A DNA stretch of 64,000 nucleotides from an uncultured Tropicimonas sp. (GCA_947497945.1 CANMIP010000026.1:1-64000); one strand, 5' to 3'. Counted from the first letter of the stretch, positions 16,858-27,760 are shown. Notes: a model not told the origin generated them from the letters alone. Translations and numbers: made by a program.

Positions 16858-18027
16858 TCACTGCAGGTCGCCGAAAGCCGTTCCCAGGCGCTCCATCGCC
16901 TGCGCAACCACGCTGCGCGGGGTCGCGAAGTTGAAGCGCAGGAAATTCTCCCCGCCCTTGCCGAAGCTCGGCCCGTGATTGATCGCGATCCGCGCGCCCT
17001 GCTCGACCCGGCGAGTGAACTCCGCGCGCTCCATACCCGTGCCGGTGCAGTCTACCCAGGCGAGATAGGTCGATTCCATCTGCATCGAGGATAGGCCCGG
17101 GATGGCATTGACGCTGTCATCGAGCAGTCTGCGGTTGCCATCGAGATAGGTCACGAGCTCGTCCACCCAGGCCGCGCCTTCCGGCGAATAGGCGGCCGTG
17201 GTCATGGCGATGCCGAAGCTGTTGGGCGAGAGCCCGAGCCCCGCCATCCGCGCGCCAAAGGCCTTGCGCAGCTCGGCATCGGGAATGATCACATTGCCGG
17301 TATGGGTGCCGGCGATGTTGAAGGTCTTGGTCGAGGCGGTCATCATGACCAGCCGATCGTCGATGCCCTCGATCAGGGTCATCGGCGTGTGGTCATGGCC
17401 CGGGTAGACGAGGTCGTGGTGAATCTCGTCGGAGACGAGGATCAGGTCATGGCGCTTCGCGAAGGCGGCAACGCCCTCAAGCTCAGCGCGGGTCCAGACC
17501 CGTCCGCCCGGGTTATGCGGCGAGCAGAGGATGAGCAGCTTCTCGCGCCCGGTCATCTTGGCGTCCCAGGTCTCGAAATCCATCTCGTAACGGCCATTCT
17601 CGTTGACCAGCTCGCATTCGACCACCTCGCGTCCGGCGGCCCGGATCACCCGCGCGAAGGCGTGATAGACCGGCGTCATCAGCACGACCCCGTCGCCGGG
17701 CTCGGTCCAGGTGTCCACGCACATCCCCGTGCCGTGGACCAGCCCGTGGGTGGAGAAGATCCAGTTCGGGTCGACAGACCAGCCATGGCGGGTCTGCATC
17801 CACCAGCAGATCGCGTCGCGATATTCGGTTTCGCTGCCCCAATAGCCGTAGATCCCATGCGCGGCCATTTTCTCGACCGCTTGCTGGACGACCTGCGGCG
17901 GGCGAAAATCCATGTCCGCAACCCACATGGAGATGCCGTCCTCGGCCGGGACGCCGTAGATCGGCTCCATCATGTCCCACTTGGCACAATGGGTTCCGAA
18001 ACGGTCGATAATGTCGTCGAAGGACAT
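16858..18027 (-). CDS. PatB/MalY-type PLP-dependent C-S lyase/aminotransferase
   Basis: The 389-residue protein is a fold-type I PLP enzyme. It shows the MalY/PatB signatures WVADMDF, CSPHNPGGRVW, VSDEIHHDLVYPG and the Schiff-base lysine in TASTKTFNIAG. Members cleave cystathionine or cysteine C-S bonds and are usually annotated as cystathionine beta-lyase or aminotransferase. AGAGGTAG precedes the ATG at 18027. The start could not be further upstream, because that sequence is low-complexity intergenic DNA. It heads a probable two-gene unit with the L,D-transpeptidase gene, without an obvious functional link. Confidence 0.88.
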   Translation of the reverse strand: MSFDDIIDRFGTHCAKWDMMEPIYGVPAEDGISMWVADMDFRPPQVVQQAVEKMAAHGIYGYWGSETEYRDAICWWMQTRHGWSVDPNWIFSTHGLVHGTGMCVDTWTEPGDGVVLMTPVYHAFARVIRAAGREVVECELVNENGRYEMDFETWDAKMTGREKLLILCSPHNPGGRVWTRAELEGVAAFAKRHDLILVSDEIHHDLVYPGHDHTPMTLIEGIDDRLVMMTASTKTFNIAGTHTGNVIIPDAELRKAFGARMAGLGLSPNSFGIAMTTAAYSPEGAAWVDELVTYLDGNRRLLDDSVNAIPGLSSMQMESTYLAWVDCTGTGMERAEFTRRVEQGARIAINHGPSFGKGGENFLRFNFATPRSVVAQAMERLGTAFGDLQ

Positions 18028-18423
18028 GGGCGAGCTACCTCTTCTTTGCTTGCCCGCGAAGCTATCCGCTCCGGCGGCGGGCGCAAGGCAAACCTCGCCG
18101 GGTTGCCCTTCATCCTTTCGATCGGAGGTCCCCGCCACCGGCATCGATCGCGCCGGAGAACGGGGTGTTTGCGGTGGCCCGCCGGTTCCTTCCGGAGACA
18201 GGCAAAGCTCTGGCGGTATTGCAAACGCTCGCCCGGCAGGAGGGCTGCTCGCATTCGCATCAACGCAAACCCGATACCCCTTTGCGCCCTGCCCAATGAA
18301 TCGACGCTGAAGATCAAGCATTGGGCGCCATTTGCAGGCGTGCCGCCCGAGCAGCGACGCAGGACCCCGCGCCCCGTTCGGTCGAAGCCCCGGGGCGGGC
18401 TGCCATCTCGGAAGACGCGCCCG
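18028..18423. other. Intergenic region, no gene seen
   Basis: These 396 GC-rich bases lie downstream of fmt and upstream of the PatB-type gene, both on the minus strand. GC-rich inverted repeats such as CCCCG...CGGGG occur near 18366-18396 and could form a transcription stop after fmt. No credible reading frame was found. Confidence 0.45.
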
Positions 18424-19323
18424 TCAGTCCATCCGCTCAGGCAGGGACAGCCCGCGCAAGATCTCTTCGGCCAGCATCGGCCGTTTCCCCTGCCGCTGCG
18501 CCTGCAGAACCTCGACCGCCCCGTCGCCACAGGCAATTGCAAAGCCGTCAAGCACCTGCCCCGGCGCGCCCTGGCCCGGCGCAAGACGGCTGCGCAGGAG
18601 CTTCACCCGCTCGCCCGCCACATCGCACCAGGCGCCCGGAAAGGGGGACAGGGCCCGGATCTGCCGGTCAACCTCCGCGGCCGGGCGCGTCCAGTCGATC
18701 CGCGCCTCGGATTTGTCGATTTTCTCGGCATAGGTCACACCCTCTTCGGGCTGAACCTCCGGCGAGAGCTCGGACAGGCGGGCCAGCGTCTCCACGATCA
18801 TCTCGCCGCCCATCCCGGCGAGCCGGTCATGCAGGTCCGCGGTCGTGTCCCCGGCGCCGATCGGGGTCGCGCGGCGCAGCAGCACCGGGCCGGTATCGAG
18901 CCCGGCCTCCATCTGCATGATGCAGATCCCCGTCTCCGCGTCGCCCGCCATGATCGCGCGATGGATCGGCGCTGCGCCGCGCCAGCGCGGCAACAGCGAG
19001 GCGTGGATATTGAGGCAGCCACGCGCCGGTGCGTCCAGCACTGCGCGGGGCAGGATAAGCCCATAGGCCACGACAACCGCGATATCCGCGCCGAGGGCCG
19101 CAAAGTCGTCCTTCGCCTCCTGCGGACGCAGCGAGACAGGATGATGGACCGGGATCCCAAGCGCCTCGGCACGGGCCTGGACCGGGCTCGGACGTTCCTT
19201 CTTGCCGCGCCCGGCGGGCCGCGGCGGCTGGGAATAGACCGCGACAATCTCGTGGCCGGCCGCGACCAGCGCATCCAGAGCCGGAACAGAGAATTCCGGG
19301 GTTCCCATGAAGACGATCTTCAT
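18424..19323 (-). CDS. fmt: Methionyl-tRNA formyltransferase
   Basis: Fmt formylates initiator Met-tRNA with 10-formyl-THF. The 299-residue protein starts [19 protein letters not shown] and has the formyl-transfer signature [20 protein letters not shown] with the catalytic Asn and His, then the Asp in [11 protein letters not shown]. The C-terminal OB-like domain, which binds the tRNA, covers about the last 90 residues. It ends a four-gene unit with three deformylase-type genes, starting 3 bases after the last of them, so formylation and deformylation genes are co-expressed. Confidence 0.95.
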   Translation of the reverse strand: MKIVFMGTPEFSVPALDALVAAGHEIVAVYSQPPRPAGRGKKERPSPVQARAEALGIPVHHPVSLRPQEAKDDFAALGADIAVVVAYGLILPRAVLDAPARGCLNIHASLLPRWRGAAPIHRAIMAGDAETGICIMQMEAGLDTGPVLLRRATPIGAGDTTADLHDRLAGMGGEMIVETLARLSELSPEVQPEEGVTYAEKIDKSEARIDWTRPAAEVDRQIRALSPFPGAWCDVAGERVKLLRSRLAPGQGAPGQVLDGFAIACGDGAVEVLQAQRQGKRPMLAEEILRGLSLPERMD

Positions 19324-19326
19324 AGC

Positions 19327-19824
19327 CTATCCTTTCGCCTTGCGGGCCTTTTTCAGCAGCATCTCGCGTTTGGTGCGGCTCAACCGGTCGAAATACATCC
19401 GCCCGTTCAGATGGTCGATCTGGTGTTGGACCGATGTCGCCCAGAGATCTTCGAAAACCCGCTGCACACGCGCTCCGGACGGATCGGTGAAGGCGATCTC
19501 GACCCGCGCCGGTCGCTCCAGCCGGGCATGTATTCCGGGCAGGTTGGGGCTGGCCTCGTCATGGGCATAAAGCGCCTCGGACGCCTCGACGATCTCCGGA
19601 TCGGCAAGACGGACGACATGCCCGCGCTCGGTCGAGCAATCCACAACCGCCAGACGCAGCATCACCCCGATCTGCGGCGCGGCGAGGCCAAGCCCGGGCA
19701 TGGCCTCCATCGTATCGACCATGTCGTCCCAGATCGCGCGGATCTCGTCGGTGATCTCGCCGACCGGTTCGGCGGGCGTGCGCAAACGCTTGTCCGGCCA
19801 GGGCAGGAAGGGGCGCGGGCTCAC
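19327..19824 (-). CDS. Peptide-deformylase-like protein lacking catalytic residues
   Basis: The 165-residue protein has the deformylase fold signature GLGLAAPQIG, but the other two active-site motifs are degenerate. Motif 2, normally EGCLS with the metal-binding Cys, reads EASPNLPG. Motif 3, normally HExDH with the catalytic Glu, reads HQIDH. It therefore cannot be a conventional iron deformylase and is probably a non-catalytic or refunctioned paralogue. Its GTG start overlaps the TGA of the upstream deformylase gene (GTGA), and fmt follows immediately, so it is tightly coexpressed. Codon use is the same as its neighbours. Confidence 0.88.
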   Translation of the reverse strand: MSPRPFLPWPDKRLRTPAEPVGEITDEIRAIWDDMVDTMEAMPGLGLAAPQIGVMLRLAVVDCSTERGHVVRLADPEIVEASEALYAHDEASPNLPGIHARLERPARVEIAFTDPSGARVQRVFEDLWATSVQHQIDHLNGRMYFDRLSRTKREMLLKKARKAKG

Positions 19825-20315
19825 GCGCTGTATTCCTCGATCAGCGCGAGACGGGTCTGACGGTCGATCCGGTCCAGCGTGACGATGCCGTCGAGATGGT
19901 CCAGCTCATGCTGGGCGCAGATGGCGGCGAAGCCGTGCAGGTCTTCCTCCTGCGCGGTGCCGTCGATCCCGGTCCAGCGCATGTGGATCTGGGCGGGGCG
20001 CTCCACGCGGGCCGTCACACCAGGCAGCGAAAGGCAGCCCTCCGGGGTGATCCGGGTCTCGGGCGAGGTCCAGGTGATCTCGGGATTGATGAAGACGCGC
20101 GGTGCAGGCTCGCGGTCCTTCCAGCCCTCGTCCATGACGAAGATCCGCAGCGCCCGAGCGACTTGCGGCGCCGCGAGCCCACGGCCCTCGGCGGCATACA
20201 TCGTCTCCAGCATGTCTTCGGCCAGGGAGCGGATCTCGGTGCCAATCTCTCCGACCGGGCTGCAATCGCGCGCCAGCATCGGATTGGGGAAGGTAACGAT
20301 ATCCAGTCGCGCCAT
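19821..20315 (-). CDS. def: Peptide deformylase, second paralogue
   Basis: The 164-residue protein carries all three deformylase motifs: GRGLAAPQV, EGCLSLPG with the metal Cys, and QHELDHLDG with the metal His pair and catalytic Glu. It should remove the N-formyl group from nascent proteins, or serve as a specialised deformylase. It begins 2 bases after the stop of the first def gene and overlaps the next one by 4 bases. It diverges clearly from its upstream paralogue (MARLDIVTFPNPMLARDCSP against MTLRSILIHPDPRLKKVCDP). Confidence 0.92.
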   Translation of the reverse strand: MARLDIVTFPNPMLARDCSPVGEIGTEIRSLAEDMLETMYAAEGRGLAAPQVARALRIFVMDEGWKDREPAPRVFINPEITWTSPETRITPEGCLSLPGVTARVERPAQIHMRWTGIDGTAQEEDLHGFAAICAQHELDHLDGIVTLDRIDRQTRLALIEEYSA

Positions 20316-20317
20316 GC

Positions 20318-20839
20318 TCAGCCCCGCGCCCGCTCGCGCTTGAGCTTCTGCATCTTGCGGGTGATCATCTGGCGCTTGAGCGGCTTGAGATAGTCGATGA
20401 AGAGCACGCCGTTCAGGTGGTCGATCTCATGCTGCACGCAGGTCGACCAGAGCCCGTCAAAGCTTTCCTGCTGCTCGGCGCCATTGCGGTCGATCCAGCG
20501 CACGGTGACATCGGCGGGTCGCTCGACATCGGCATATTGCTCGGGGATCGAGAGACAGCCCTCCTCATAGGTGCTCTTCTCGTCCGAGGCGGCCACGACC
20601 TCCGGGTTGAACATGACGAGCGGGCGCGGCGGGCCCTCTTCCTCGCGCACGCAATCGAGCACGATCAGGCGGCGGTTGATACCGATCTGCGGCGCGGCCA
20701 GCCCGATGCCCGGCGCGTCATACATGGTCTCGAGCATATCGTCGGCGAGCGTCCGCAGCTCGTCGGAGAGATCGACGACAGGATCGCAGACCTTTTTCAA
20801 GCGGGGGTCGGGGTGGATGAGGATCGAACGCAAAGTCAT
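20318..20839 (-). CDS. def: Peptide deformylase, first paralogue
   Basis: This is the most canonical of the three: GIGLAAPQIG, EGCLSIPE and QHEIDHLNG are all intact in 173 residues. It probably provides the main co-translational deformylase activity. I start it at the ATG at 20839, giving MTLRSILIHPDPRLKK, the usual N terminus of the family; an ATG three codons upstream is also possible, and neither has a strong ribosome-binding site. It is the first gene of the def-def-def*-fmt unit. Confidence 0.94.
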   Translation of the reverse strand: MTLRSILIHPDPRLKKVCDPVVDLSDELRTLADDMLETMYDAPGIGLAAPQIGINRRLIVLDCVREEEGPPRPLVMFNPEVVAASDEKSTYEEGCLSIPEQYADVERPADVTVRWIDRNGAEQQESFDGLWSTCVQHEIDHLNGVLFIDYLKPLKRQMITRKMQKLKRERARG

Positions 20840-21001
20840 GCAGGGCATTTAGGGCAAGCCTGCGCGCGGCGCAACATGGTCGGGCCATAACCGCGGCGCG
20901 GGGAAGCGACGCAAGCGAAGCCCGCGCCGATTGCGACCGGCCATCCCGGCGGCCCGGTACCGGTCCGGCGCGCCTGCGGCCGCAGGGACCGGCCGGGAGG
21001 C

Positions 21002-21029
21002 CCGCAAACCGGGTCTCCCCGGTTTGCGG
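21002..21029 (-). terminator. Hairpin after lpd
   Basis: A perfect 12-base stem (CCGCAAACCGGG with its complement) closes a TCTC loop, starting 15 bases past the lpd stop codon on the minus strand. It is well placed to end the sucCD-sucAB-lpd transcript, although no T-run follows. A second GC-rich inverted repeat lies just beyond, at about 20960-20998. Confidence 0.6.
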
Positions 21030-21044
21030 AATACTACCTTGAAA

Positions 21045-22439
21045 TCAGGCGTGGATCGGACCGTCGCCGCAGGCCATGGCTGCTTCGCGCACGGCCTCAG
21101 AGGTGGTCGGGTGCGCATGACAGGTCCGGGCAAGATCCTCGGCAGAGGCACCGAATTCCATCGCAACGCAGATCTCGTGGATCATCTCGCCCGCCAGCGG
21201 GCCGATGATATGCGCGCCGAGAATGCGGTCCGTCTCCTTGTCGGCAAGGATCTTCACGAAGCCATCGGCCTGCATCATGGCCTTGGCGCGGCCATTGCCC
21301 ATGAAGTTGAACTTGCCCGCCTTGTAGGCGCGCCCGGCCTCCTTCAGCTGCTCTTCCGTCGCGCCGACGGAAGCCACTTCTGGCGTGGTGTAGATCACGC
21401 CGGGGATCAGGTTGTAGTCGATATGCGGCTTCTGCCCGGCGATCATCTCGGCCACCGCGCCGCCCTCGTCCTCGGCCTTGTGGGCCAGCATCGGACCGTC
21501 GATCACATCGCCGATGGCGTAAACGCCAGGGATGTTGGTCTGGTACTGCGCATCGACCTCGATCTGGCCGCGCTTCGACAGCTTGACGCCAAGCGCATCC
21601 AGCCCCAGGCCCTCGGTGTAAGGCAGGCGGCCCGTGGCCACGAGAACGACATCGGCGTCGATCTGATGCTCGCTGTCATCCTTGCGCTTCTTGTAGCTGA
21701 CCTTGGCCTTGGTCTTGAGCGTCTCGACCTTCGAGACAGCGGCGCCGGTGATGATGTCCAGCCCCTGCTTCTTGAGGATCTTCTGGAAGGCGCGGGCAAT
21801 TTCGGCATCGGCGCCCGGCGTCACAGCATCCATGAACTCGATGACCGTGACCTCGGAGCCGAGCCGCTTGTAAACCGAGCCAAGCTCCAGCCCGATCACG
21901 CCCGCGCCGACGACGACCATCTTCTTGGGGATCTTCGGCAGCTCCAGCGCGCCGGTCGAGGTAACGACGATCTTCTCGTCGATGGTCACTTCCGCACCGG
22001 GGATCGAGGCGGAATCGGAGCCCGAGGCGATGATGATATGCTTGGCGTCGTGGATCTCGTCGCCGACCTTGACCTTGCCGGCCGCCGGGATCGAGCCCCA
22101 GCCCTTGAGCCAGTCGATCTTGTTCTTCTTGAACAGGAACTCGATGCCCTTGGTATTTGCTCCGATAACGTCGTCCTTGAAGGACAGCATCTGCTTCCAG
22201 TCTACGGAAGGCGATTTGCCCTTGAGGCCCATGGCGGCGAAATTGTGCTCCGCCTCGTGCAGCTGGTGGGAGGCATGCAGCAGCGCCTTGGACGGGATGC
22301 AGCCCACGTTGAGGCAGGTGCCTCCGAGGGTCTCGCGCCCTTCGACAACGGCCGTCTTCAGCCCGAGCTGGGCACAGCGGATAGCGCAGACATAGCCGCC
22401 GGGGCCGGCGCCGATTACGATGACATCATAGCTTGCCAT
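21045..22439 (-). CDS. lpd: Dihydrolipoyl dehydrogenase (E3)
   Basis: E3 reoxidises dihydrolipoamide with NAD in 2-oxo acid dehydrogenase complexes. The 464-residue flavoprotein has the FAD-binding [17 protein letters not shown], the redox disulfide [17 protein letters not shown], an NAD-binding [17 protein letters not shown], the second FAD motif GVYAIGDV, and the C-terminal His-Glu pair in [18 protein letters not shown] precedes the ATG at 22439. As the last gene after sucB it is presumably the E3 of the 2-oxoglutarate dehydrogenase complex. It is followed by a strong hairpin. Confidence 0.96.
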   Translation of the reverse strand: MASYDVIVIGAGPGGYVCAIRCAQLGLKTAVVEGRETLGGTCLNVGCIPSKALLHASHQLHEAEHNFAAMGLKGKSPSVDWKQMLSFKDDVIGANTKGIEFLFKKNKIDWLKGWGSIPAAGKVKVGDEIHDAKHIIIASGSDSASIPGAEVTIDEKIVVTSTGALELPKIPKKMVVVGAGVIGLELGSVYKRLGSEVTVIEFMDAVTPGADAEIARAFQKILKKQGLDIITGAAVSKVETLKTKAKVSYKKRKDDSEHQIDADVVLVATGRLPYTEGLGLDALGVKLSKRGQIEVDAQYQTNIPGVYAIGDVIDGPMLAHKAEDEGGAVAEMIAGQKPHIDYNLIPGVIYTTPEVASVGATEEQLKEAGRAYKAGKFNFMGNGRAKAMMQADGFVKILADKETDRILGAHIIGPLAGEMIHEICVAMEFGASAEDLARTCHAHPTTSEAVREAAMACGDGPIHA

Positions 22440-22569
22440 GGGTAGCTCCTTTCGGGACGGTGAGGTCTGAGGGGGGCTGTCTGCCCCCCGGCGCATTCGC
22501 GCCTCCCCCCGAGGATATTTCTGGAAAAAGGACGTGGTGGCCGCGTGGAATACACGGCCACCGCAAGGA

Positions 22570-24069
22570 TCACAGATCCATCAGCAGGCGGCGCGGATCT
22601 TCCAGCGCTTCCTTGACCTTGACGAGGAAGGTCACGGCGCCCTTGCCGTCGACGATGCGGTGATCGTAGCTGAGCGCGAGATACATCATCGGGCGGGCGA
22701 CGATCTCGCCGTTGATGACCATCGGACGCTGCTGGATCTTGTGCATGCCGAGGATACCCGATTGCGGCGGGTTGAGGATCGGCGAGGACATCAGCGAGCC
22801 ATAGACGCCACCATTGGAGATGGTGAAGGTGCCGCCCTGCATTTCGGCCATGGAGAGTTTGCCGTCGCGGGCGCGGCGGCCCTTCTCGGCAATCGCGGCC
22901 TCGATCTCGGCAAAGCCCATCTGGTCGACATCGCGGATGACCGGGACGACGAGGCCCTGCGGCGTGCCCGCGGCGATGCCCATATGCACGAAGTTCTTGT
23001 AGACGATCTCGTCGCCATCAATCTCCGCGTTGACCTCCGGAACCTCCTTGAGGGCGGCGGCGCAGGCCTTGGTGAAGAAGGACATGAAGCCGAGGCGGAC
23101 GCCGTGGCGCTTCTCGAACTCTTCCTTGTACTGGCTGCGCAGGGCCATGGTCTCGGTCATGTCCACCTCGTTGAAGGTGGTCAGGATCGCGGCGGTGTTC
23201 TGCGCGTCCTTGAGGCGACGGGCGATGGTCTGACGCAGGCGGGTCATCTTGATCCGCTCTTCGCGCACCGCGTCCTCGGCCGGGACCGGGGCGCGCGGGG
23301 CGGCCGGGGCGGCGGGCTTCTCGGCCGGCTTGTTCAGCGCGGCAATGACGTCTTCCTTCATCACGCGGCCATCGCGGCCCGAGCCCTGGACGGCGGCCGG
23401 ATCGACCCCCTTCTCGGCCATCAGCTTGCGCGCGGAGGGCGCATCGGCCACGTCCTTGGCAGCGGCCGGGGCAGCGGCGGCGGGTGCCGCGGCCGGAGCG
23501 GCGGCAAGGGCCGCGCCCTCACCGGCGGAGATGACCGCGAGCCTGGCGGTCGCGTCAACGGTCGAACCTTCGGGCGCGGAGATCTCGGTCAGCACGCCGG
23601 CGGTGGGCGAGGGAACCTCGACGGAGACCTTGTCGGTCTCCAGCTCGCAGAGCATCTCGTCCTGCGCGACGGCCTCGCCAACGGCCTTGAACCAGGTGGA
23701 GACGGTCGCCTCGGTCACGCTCTCGCCAAGCGTCGGCACCATCACGTCGACCGCGGCGCCACCACTGGCAGCAGCGGGCGCGGCAGCGGCTTCGGCCGGC
23801 GCGGAGGCGGCGGGAGCAGGCGCGGCACTTTCGCCAGCGGCCAGCGTGGCCAGCAGCGCGTCGACGCCAACGGTCTCACCTTCGCCGGCAACGATCTCGC
23901 CCAGCACGCCAGCGGCGGGGGCCGGCACTTCGACCGTCACCTTGTCGGTTTCCAGCTCGCACAGCATCTCGTCGACAGCAACGGCATCGCCGGGCTTCTT
24001 GAACCAGGTGGCAACGGTGGCCTCGGTGACGCTTTCGCCCAGGGTGGGCACGCGGACTTCAATGGTCAT
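22570..24069 (-). CDS. sucB: Dihydrolipoyllysine-residue succinyltransferase (E2)
   Basis: This E2 core of the 2-oxoglutarate dehydrogenase complex has 499 residues. Two lipoyl domains are visible, at about 1-80 and 105-185, each with the lipoylation motif ELETDKV and each followed by an Ala/Pro-rich linker. An E3-binding domain ([19 protein letters not shown]) comes next, then the acyltransferase core ending with the active-site motif SYDHRIVDG. Enterobacterial SucB has a single lipoyl domain, so this is a two-lipoyl form. It starts 4 bases after the sucA stop codon, with GAAGGGAAG as the ribosome-binding site. Confidence 0.95.
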   Translation of the reverse strand: MTIEVRVPTLGESVTEATVATWFKKPGDAVAVDEMLCELETDKVTVEVPAPAAGVLGEIVAGEGETVGVDALLATLAAGESAAPAPAASAPAEAAAAPAAASGGAAVDVMVPTLGESVTEATVSTWFKAVGEAVAQDEMLCELETDKVSVEVPSPTAGVLTEISAPEGSTVDATARLAVISAGEGAALAAAPAAAPAAAAPAAAKDVADAPSARKLMAEKGVDPAAVQGSGRDGRVMKEDVIAALNKPAEKPAAPAAPRAPVPAEDAVREERIKMTRLRQTIARRLKDAQNTAAILTTFNEVDMTETMALRSQYKEEFEKRHGVRLGFMSFFTKACAAALKEVPEVNAEIDGDEIVYKNFVHMGIAAGTPQGLVVPVIRDVDQMGFAEIEAAIAEKGRRARDGKLSMAEMQGGTFTISNGGVYGSLMSSPILNPPQSGILGMHKIQQRPMVINGEIVARPMMYLALSYDHRIVDGKGAVTFLVKVKEALEDPRRLLMDL

Positions 24070-24073
24070 TGTT

Positions 24074-27025
24074 TCACTTCCCTTCGATGGTCAGCGCTTC
24101 ATCGATGAGCGCCGCTTGCTGTGCTTTGTGCATGGAGGCCAAGCCCGTTGCGGGCGAGGCGGAGGCGGAGCGCCCGGCATAGACCGGACGTTTGTTGGTG
24201 GCGCCGATCCGGGTCAGGACCCATTCGATATTCGGCTCGATGAAGGTCCAGGCACCCTGGTTCTTCGGCTCTTCCTGGCACCAGACCATCTCGGCGCCCT
24301 TGAAGCGCTCCAGTTCCTTGACCAGAGAGATGGCCGGGAACGGGTAGAATTGCTCGATCCTGAGCAGGTAGACATCGTCCAGCCCGCGCGCATCGCGCTC
24401 TTCCAGCAGGTCGAAATAGACCTTGCCCGAGCACATCACGACCCGCTTGATCTCGTTGTCCGGCTTGAGCTGCAGCTCCGAATGCCCTTTCTGGGCATCG
24501 TCCCAGAGGACGCGGTGGAAGGAGGACCCTTCGACGAAATCGGAGCGATCGGAGATGCACAGCTTGTGGCGCAGCAGCGATTTGGGCGTCATCAGCACCA
24601 GCGGTTTGCGGAAGCTGCGATGCAACTGGCGGCGCAGGATGTGGCAGTAGTTCGCCGGGGTCGTGCAATTGGCGACGATCCAGTTGTCCGACCCGCAGAG
24701 CTGCAGCCAGCGCTCGAGACGCGCGGAGCTGTGCTCCGGCCCCTGCCCTTCGAAACCATGCGGCATCAGCATGACGAGGCCGGACATCCGCAGCCACTTG
24801 CTCTCGCCGCTGGAGATGAACTGGTCGAACATGATCTGTGCGCCATTGGCGAAATCGCCGAACTGCGCTTCCCAGAGCGTCAGCGCGTTCGGTTCGGCCA
24901 GCGAGTAGCCATATTCGAACCCGAGCACGGCATATTCGGACAGCGCCGAGTCGATGACCTCGTATTGCGCCTGGCCCTCGCGGACATGGTTGAGCGGGTA
25001 GTAACGCTCTTCCGTCTGCTGGTTGATCAAGCCGGAATGACGTTGCGAGAAGGTACCGCGGGTCGAATCCTGCCCCGCGAGGCGAACCGGGTAGCCCTCG
25101 GTCATCAGCGAGCCGAATGCCAGCGCTTCGCCGGTGGCCCAGTCGAAGCCCTCGCCCGTCTCGAACATCTTCTTCTTGGCGTCGAGCAGACGGCCCACTG
25201 TCTTGTGCATCGGGAAGTCATCCGGCGCAGAGACCAGCGCCCGGCCGACCTCGTCGAAGGTCTCCCTCTTGATCGCGGTCTCGCCGCGCTGGTAGCTGTC
25301 GCCCTCGCGGTCGAGATGCGACCAGCGGCCGTCGAGCCAGTCCGCCTTGTTGGGCTTGAACTCCTTGCCGGCTTCGAACTCGTCATTGAGCTTGGCCTGG
25401 AAAGACGCCTTCATGTCCTCGATCTCGCCCTCGGGGATCAGGCCGTCCTTGACCAGCCGCTCCGTGTAAAGCGCCAGCGTCGTCTTGTGCTTCTTGATGT
25501 TGTTATACATCAAGGGGTTGGTGAACATCGGCTCGTCGCCTTCGTTGTGACCGAAGCGGCGGTAACAGAAGATGTCGATCACAACGTCCTTGTGGAACTT
25601 CTGGCGGAACTCGGTGGCGACCTTCGCGGCATGGACCACGGCTTCCGGGTCGTCGCCATTGACGTGGAAGATCGGCGCTTCCACGACCAGCGCGTTATCC
25701 GTCGGATAGGGCGAGGAGCGCGAGAAATGCGGCGCGGTGGTGAAGCCGATCTGGTTGTTCACGACGATATGCATCGTGCCACCCGTCTTGTGACCCTTCA
25801 GGCCCGACAGTGCAAAACACTCCGCGACCACACCCTGACCGGCAAAGGCCGCGTCGCCATGCAGCAGGATCGGCATAACAGAGGTGCGCAGCTGGTCGTT
25901 GTTCTGGTCCTGCTTGGCGCGGGACTTGCCGAGAACGACCGGGTTCACCGCTTCGAGATGCGACGGGTTCGCGGTCAGGCTCAGGTGCACCGAGTTGCCG
26001 TCGAACTCACGGTCCGAGGACGCGCCGAGGTGATACTTCACATCGCCGGAACCATCCACGTCCTCGGGCTTGAAGGAGCCGCCCTGGAATTCGTTGAAAA
26101 TGGCGCGGTAAGGCTTGCTCATCACGTTGGCGAGCACGCTCAGACGCCCACGGTGCGGCATGCCGATCACGACATCGGTGACGCCGAGCGCGCCGCCGCG
26201 CTTGATGATCTGCTCCATCGCCGGGATCAGGCTCTCGCCGCCATCAAGGCCGAAGCGCTTGGTGCCCATGTATTTGACATGGAGGAACTTTTCGAAGCCC
26301 TCGGCCTCGACCAGCTTGTTCAGGATCGCACGGCGCCCCTCGCGGGTGAACTGGATCTCCTTGCCGAAGCCCTCGATCCGCTCCTTGAGCCAGGCCGCCT
26401 GTTCGGGGTCCGAGATATGCATGTATTGCAGCGCGAAGGTGCCGCAATAGGTGCGCTTCACGATGTCGAGGATCTGGCGCATCGTGGCGACCTGCAACCC
26501 GAGCACGTTGTCGATGAAGATCGGGCGATCCATGTCGGCATCGGTGAAACCGTAGGCGGAGGGCTCCAGTTCCGGATGCGGGGTCGCGTCGCGCATGCCG
26601 AGCGGGTCGAGATCGGCGACAAGGTGCCCCCGGATCCGGTAGGCGCGGATGATCATCAGGGCGCGGATCGAGTCGAGCACGGCGCGCTTGACCTGGTCGT
26701 CGGAAACCTCGACGCCAGCCGTCTTCGCCTTCTCCTTGATCTTCTTGCCGGCGTCGCGGATCTCGGGCTCGGCCCATTCGCCGGTCAGCGCGGCGGTCAG
26801 CTCATCGGCCATGAAGCTCGACGGGCGCGCCCAGGACGGACCGGTCGCCTCTGCCTTCACCTCCTTCTCGCCATCGCCGAGCTGTCGGAAGAACTCCGCC
26901 CAGGCCTCGTCGACCGACTCGGGGTCGCTGGAATAGCGGGCGTAGAGTTGCTCGACATATTCCGCGTTATGGCCCTGCAGGAAGCTCGAGGCGTGGAAGA
27001 TATCGTTGGGGCTGTGTTCGGTCAT
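24074..27025 (-). CDS. sucA: 2-oxoglutarate dehydrogenase E1 component
   Basis: E1 decarboxylates 2-oxoglutarate with thiamine diphosphate and succinylates the E2 lipoyl group, a key TCA step. The 983-residue length is as expected. The N terminus ([22 protein letters not shown]) is the family's E2-interaction segment. The ThDP region shows [19 protein letters not shown] and NNQIGFTT, followed by [21 protein letters not shown] start it at the ATG at 27025; upstream codons are intergenic. It lies downstream of a DUF805 gene and upstream of sucB. Confidence 0.96.
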   Translation of the reverse strand: MTEHSPNDIFHASSFLQGHNAEYVEQLYARYSSDPESVDEAWAEFFRQLGDGEKEVKAEATGPSWARPSSFMADELTAALTGEWAEPEIRDAGKKIKEKAKTAGVEVSDDQVKRAVLDSIRALMIIRAYRIRGHLVADLDPLGMRDATPHPELEPSAYGFTDADMDRPIFIDNVLGLQVATMRQILDIVKRTYCGTFALQYMHISDPEQAAWLKERIEGFGKEIQFTREGRRAILNKLVEAEGFEKFLHVKYMGTKRFGLDGGESLIPAMEQIIKRGGALGVTDVVIGMPHRGRLSVLANVMSKPYRAIFNEFQGGSFKPEDVDGSGDVKYHLGASSDREFDGNSVHLSLTANPSHLEAVNPVVLGKSRAKQDQNNDQLRTSVMPILLHGDAAFAGQGVVAECFALSGLKGHKTGGTMHIVVNNQIGFTTAPHFSRSSPYPTDNALVVEAPIFHVNGDDPEAVVHAAKVATEFRQKFHKDVVIDIFCYRRFGHNEGDEPMFTNPLMYNNIKKHKTTLALYTERLVKDGLIPEGEIEDMKASFQAKLNDEFEAGKEFKPNKADWLDGRWSHLDREGDSYQRGETAIKRETFDEVGRALVSAPDDFPMHKTVGRLLDAKKKMFETGEGFDWATGEALAFGSLMTEGYPVRLAGQDSTRGTFSQRHSGLINQQTEERYYPLNHVREGQAQYEVIDSALSEYAVLGFEYGYSLAEPNALTLWEAQFGDFANGAQIMFDQFISSGESKWLRMSGLVMLMPHGFEGQGPEHSSARLERWLQLCGSDNWIVANCTTPANYCHILRRQLHRSFRKPLVLMTPKSLLRHKLCISDRSDFVEGSSFHRVLWDDAQKGHSELQLKPDNEIKRVVMCSGKVYFDLLEERDARGLDDVYLLRIEQFYPFPAISLVKELERFKGAEMVWCQEEPKNQGAWTFIEPNIEWVLTRIGATNKRPVYAGRSASASPATGLASMHKAQQAALIDEALTIEGK

Positions 27026-27077
27026 CGTCGCACCTTTGACTTTGTTCTTCTTGCCGCCTCCGCGCGGCCGGTTGCGT

Positions 27078-27650
27078 TCAGTGGGCCGGTTGCCGGCCAT
27101 ATTCGTTCGGACCCTTGACGCTGGGTCGGATCAGCCAGACCAGGATCAGGATCCGCATGGCCACGAAAAGTGCCAGCGAACCGATCAGACCGGCAAGACC
27201 CATCGCGCCCGCAAGCGCCCGGAGCACCTGGCCGTCAAGCCCGATCATCTCCAGCAGGCTGAATCCAAGTACGCCCAGGAACAGGAAAATTCCAGCGGCA
27301 AGCGAGATGAGAATCGGCAGGAGAAGGACCGCGCCCGGCCGGCCGGTATCCTGCATCCGCCGCCATGCGGCAGCCAGGAGCGGCAGGAAGAAGACAAGCC
27401 AGGTGATCGACTGGACAGGGTGATGGCGCGTGGTGACTTCCACGCTCGCCGCGGCCGCAGTGCCGCTCTCCGTCTCGGATGTGGCGACCGTGCTCACGGT
27501 CTCGCCAAAGGCCGAGACGTCAATGGCGGAGGCAATCGCCATGCAGATCGCATAGGCGAGCACGAACCACCAGAATTCCGGGCGCGATGCGCGGCCAGAG
27601 AAAGTCGCATATTTCGAAAAGCAGGTCTTCGTCGCTTCGATCAGTCCCAT
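27078..27650 (-). CDS. DUF805-family inner-membrane protein
   Basis: The product of about 190 residues begins MGLIEATKTCFSKYATFSGRASRPEFWWFVL, the DUF805 signature (YxxFxGRxxRxEFW), and has about four predicted membrane helices, with WRRMQDTGRPG between two of them. The biochemical function of the family is unknown. AGGAGGGG precedes the ATG at 27650. Its place between sucD and sucA suggests it is transcribed with the TCA-cycle genes, either as a passenger or with a link to energy metabolism; the sequence gives no further clue. Confidence 0.85.
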   Translation of the reverse strand: MGLIEATKTCFSKYATFSGRASRPEFWWFVLAYAICMAIASAIDVSAFGETVSTVATSETESGTAAAASVEVTTRHHPVQSITWLVFFLPLLAAAWRRMQDTGRPGAVLLLPILISLAAGIFLFLGVLGFSLLEMIGLDGQVLRALAGAMGLAGLIGSLALFVAMRILILVWLIRPSVKGPNEYGRQPAH

Positions 27651-27760
27651 CTCAGTCCCCTCCTCGCGAGGCAAGACGTATTCCCGACGCAGGCCCTTTG
27701 CAGCCAAAGGATGTCAATTCGCGAAGACGCCTCTGCAAATAAGTGAAAACATGCAATAGA

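Noticed and set aside
23249-27118. A plus-strand open frame of nearly 1,300 codons opposite sucB and sucA
   Set aside because: It mirrors the codon structure of the intact, motif-rich sucA and sucB genes; in very GC-rich DNA the antisense frame of a real gene is often open. Its translation has no family motifs.
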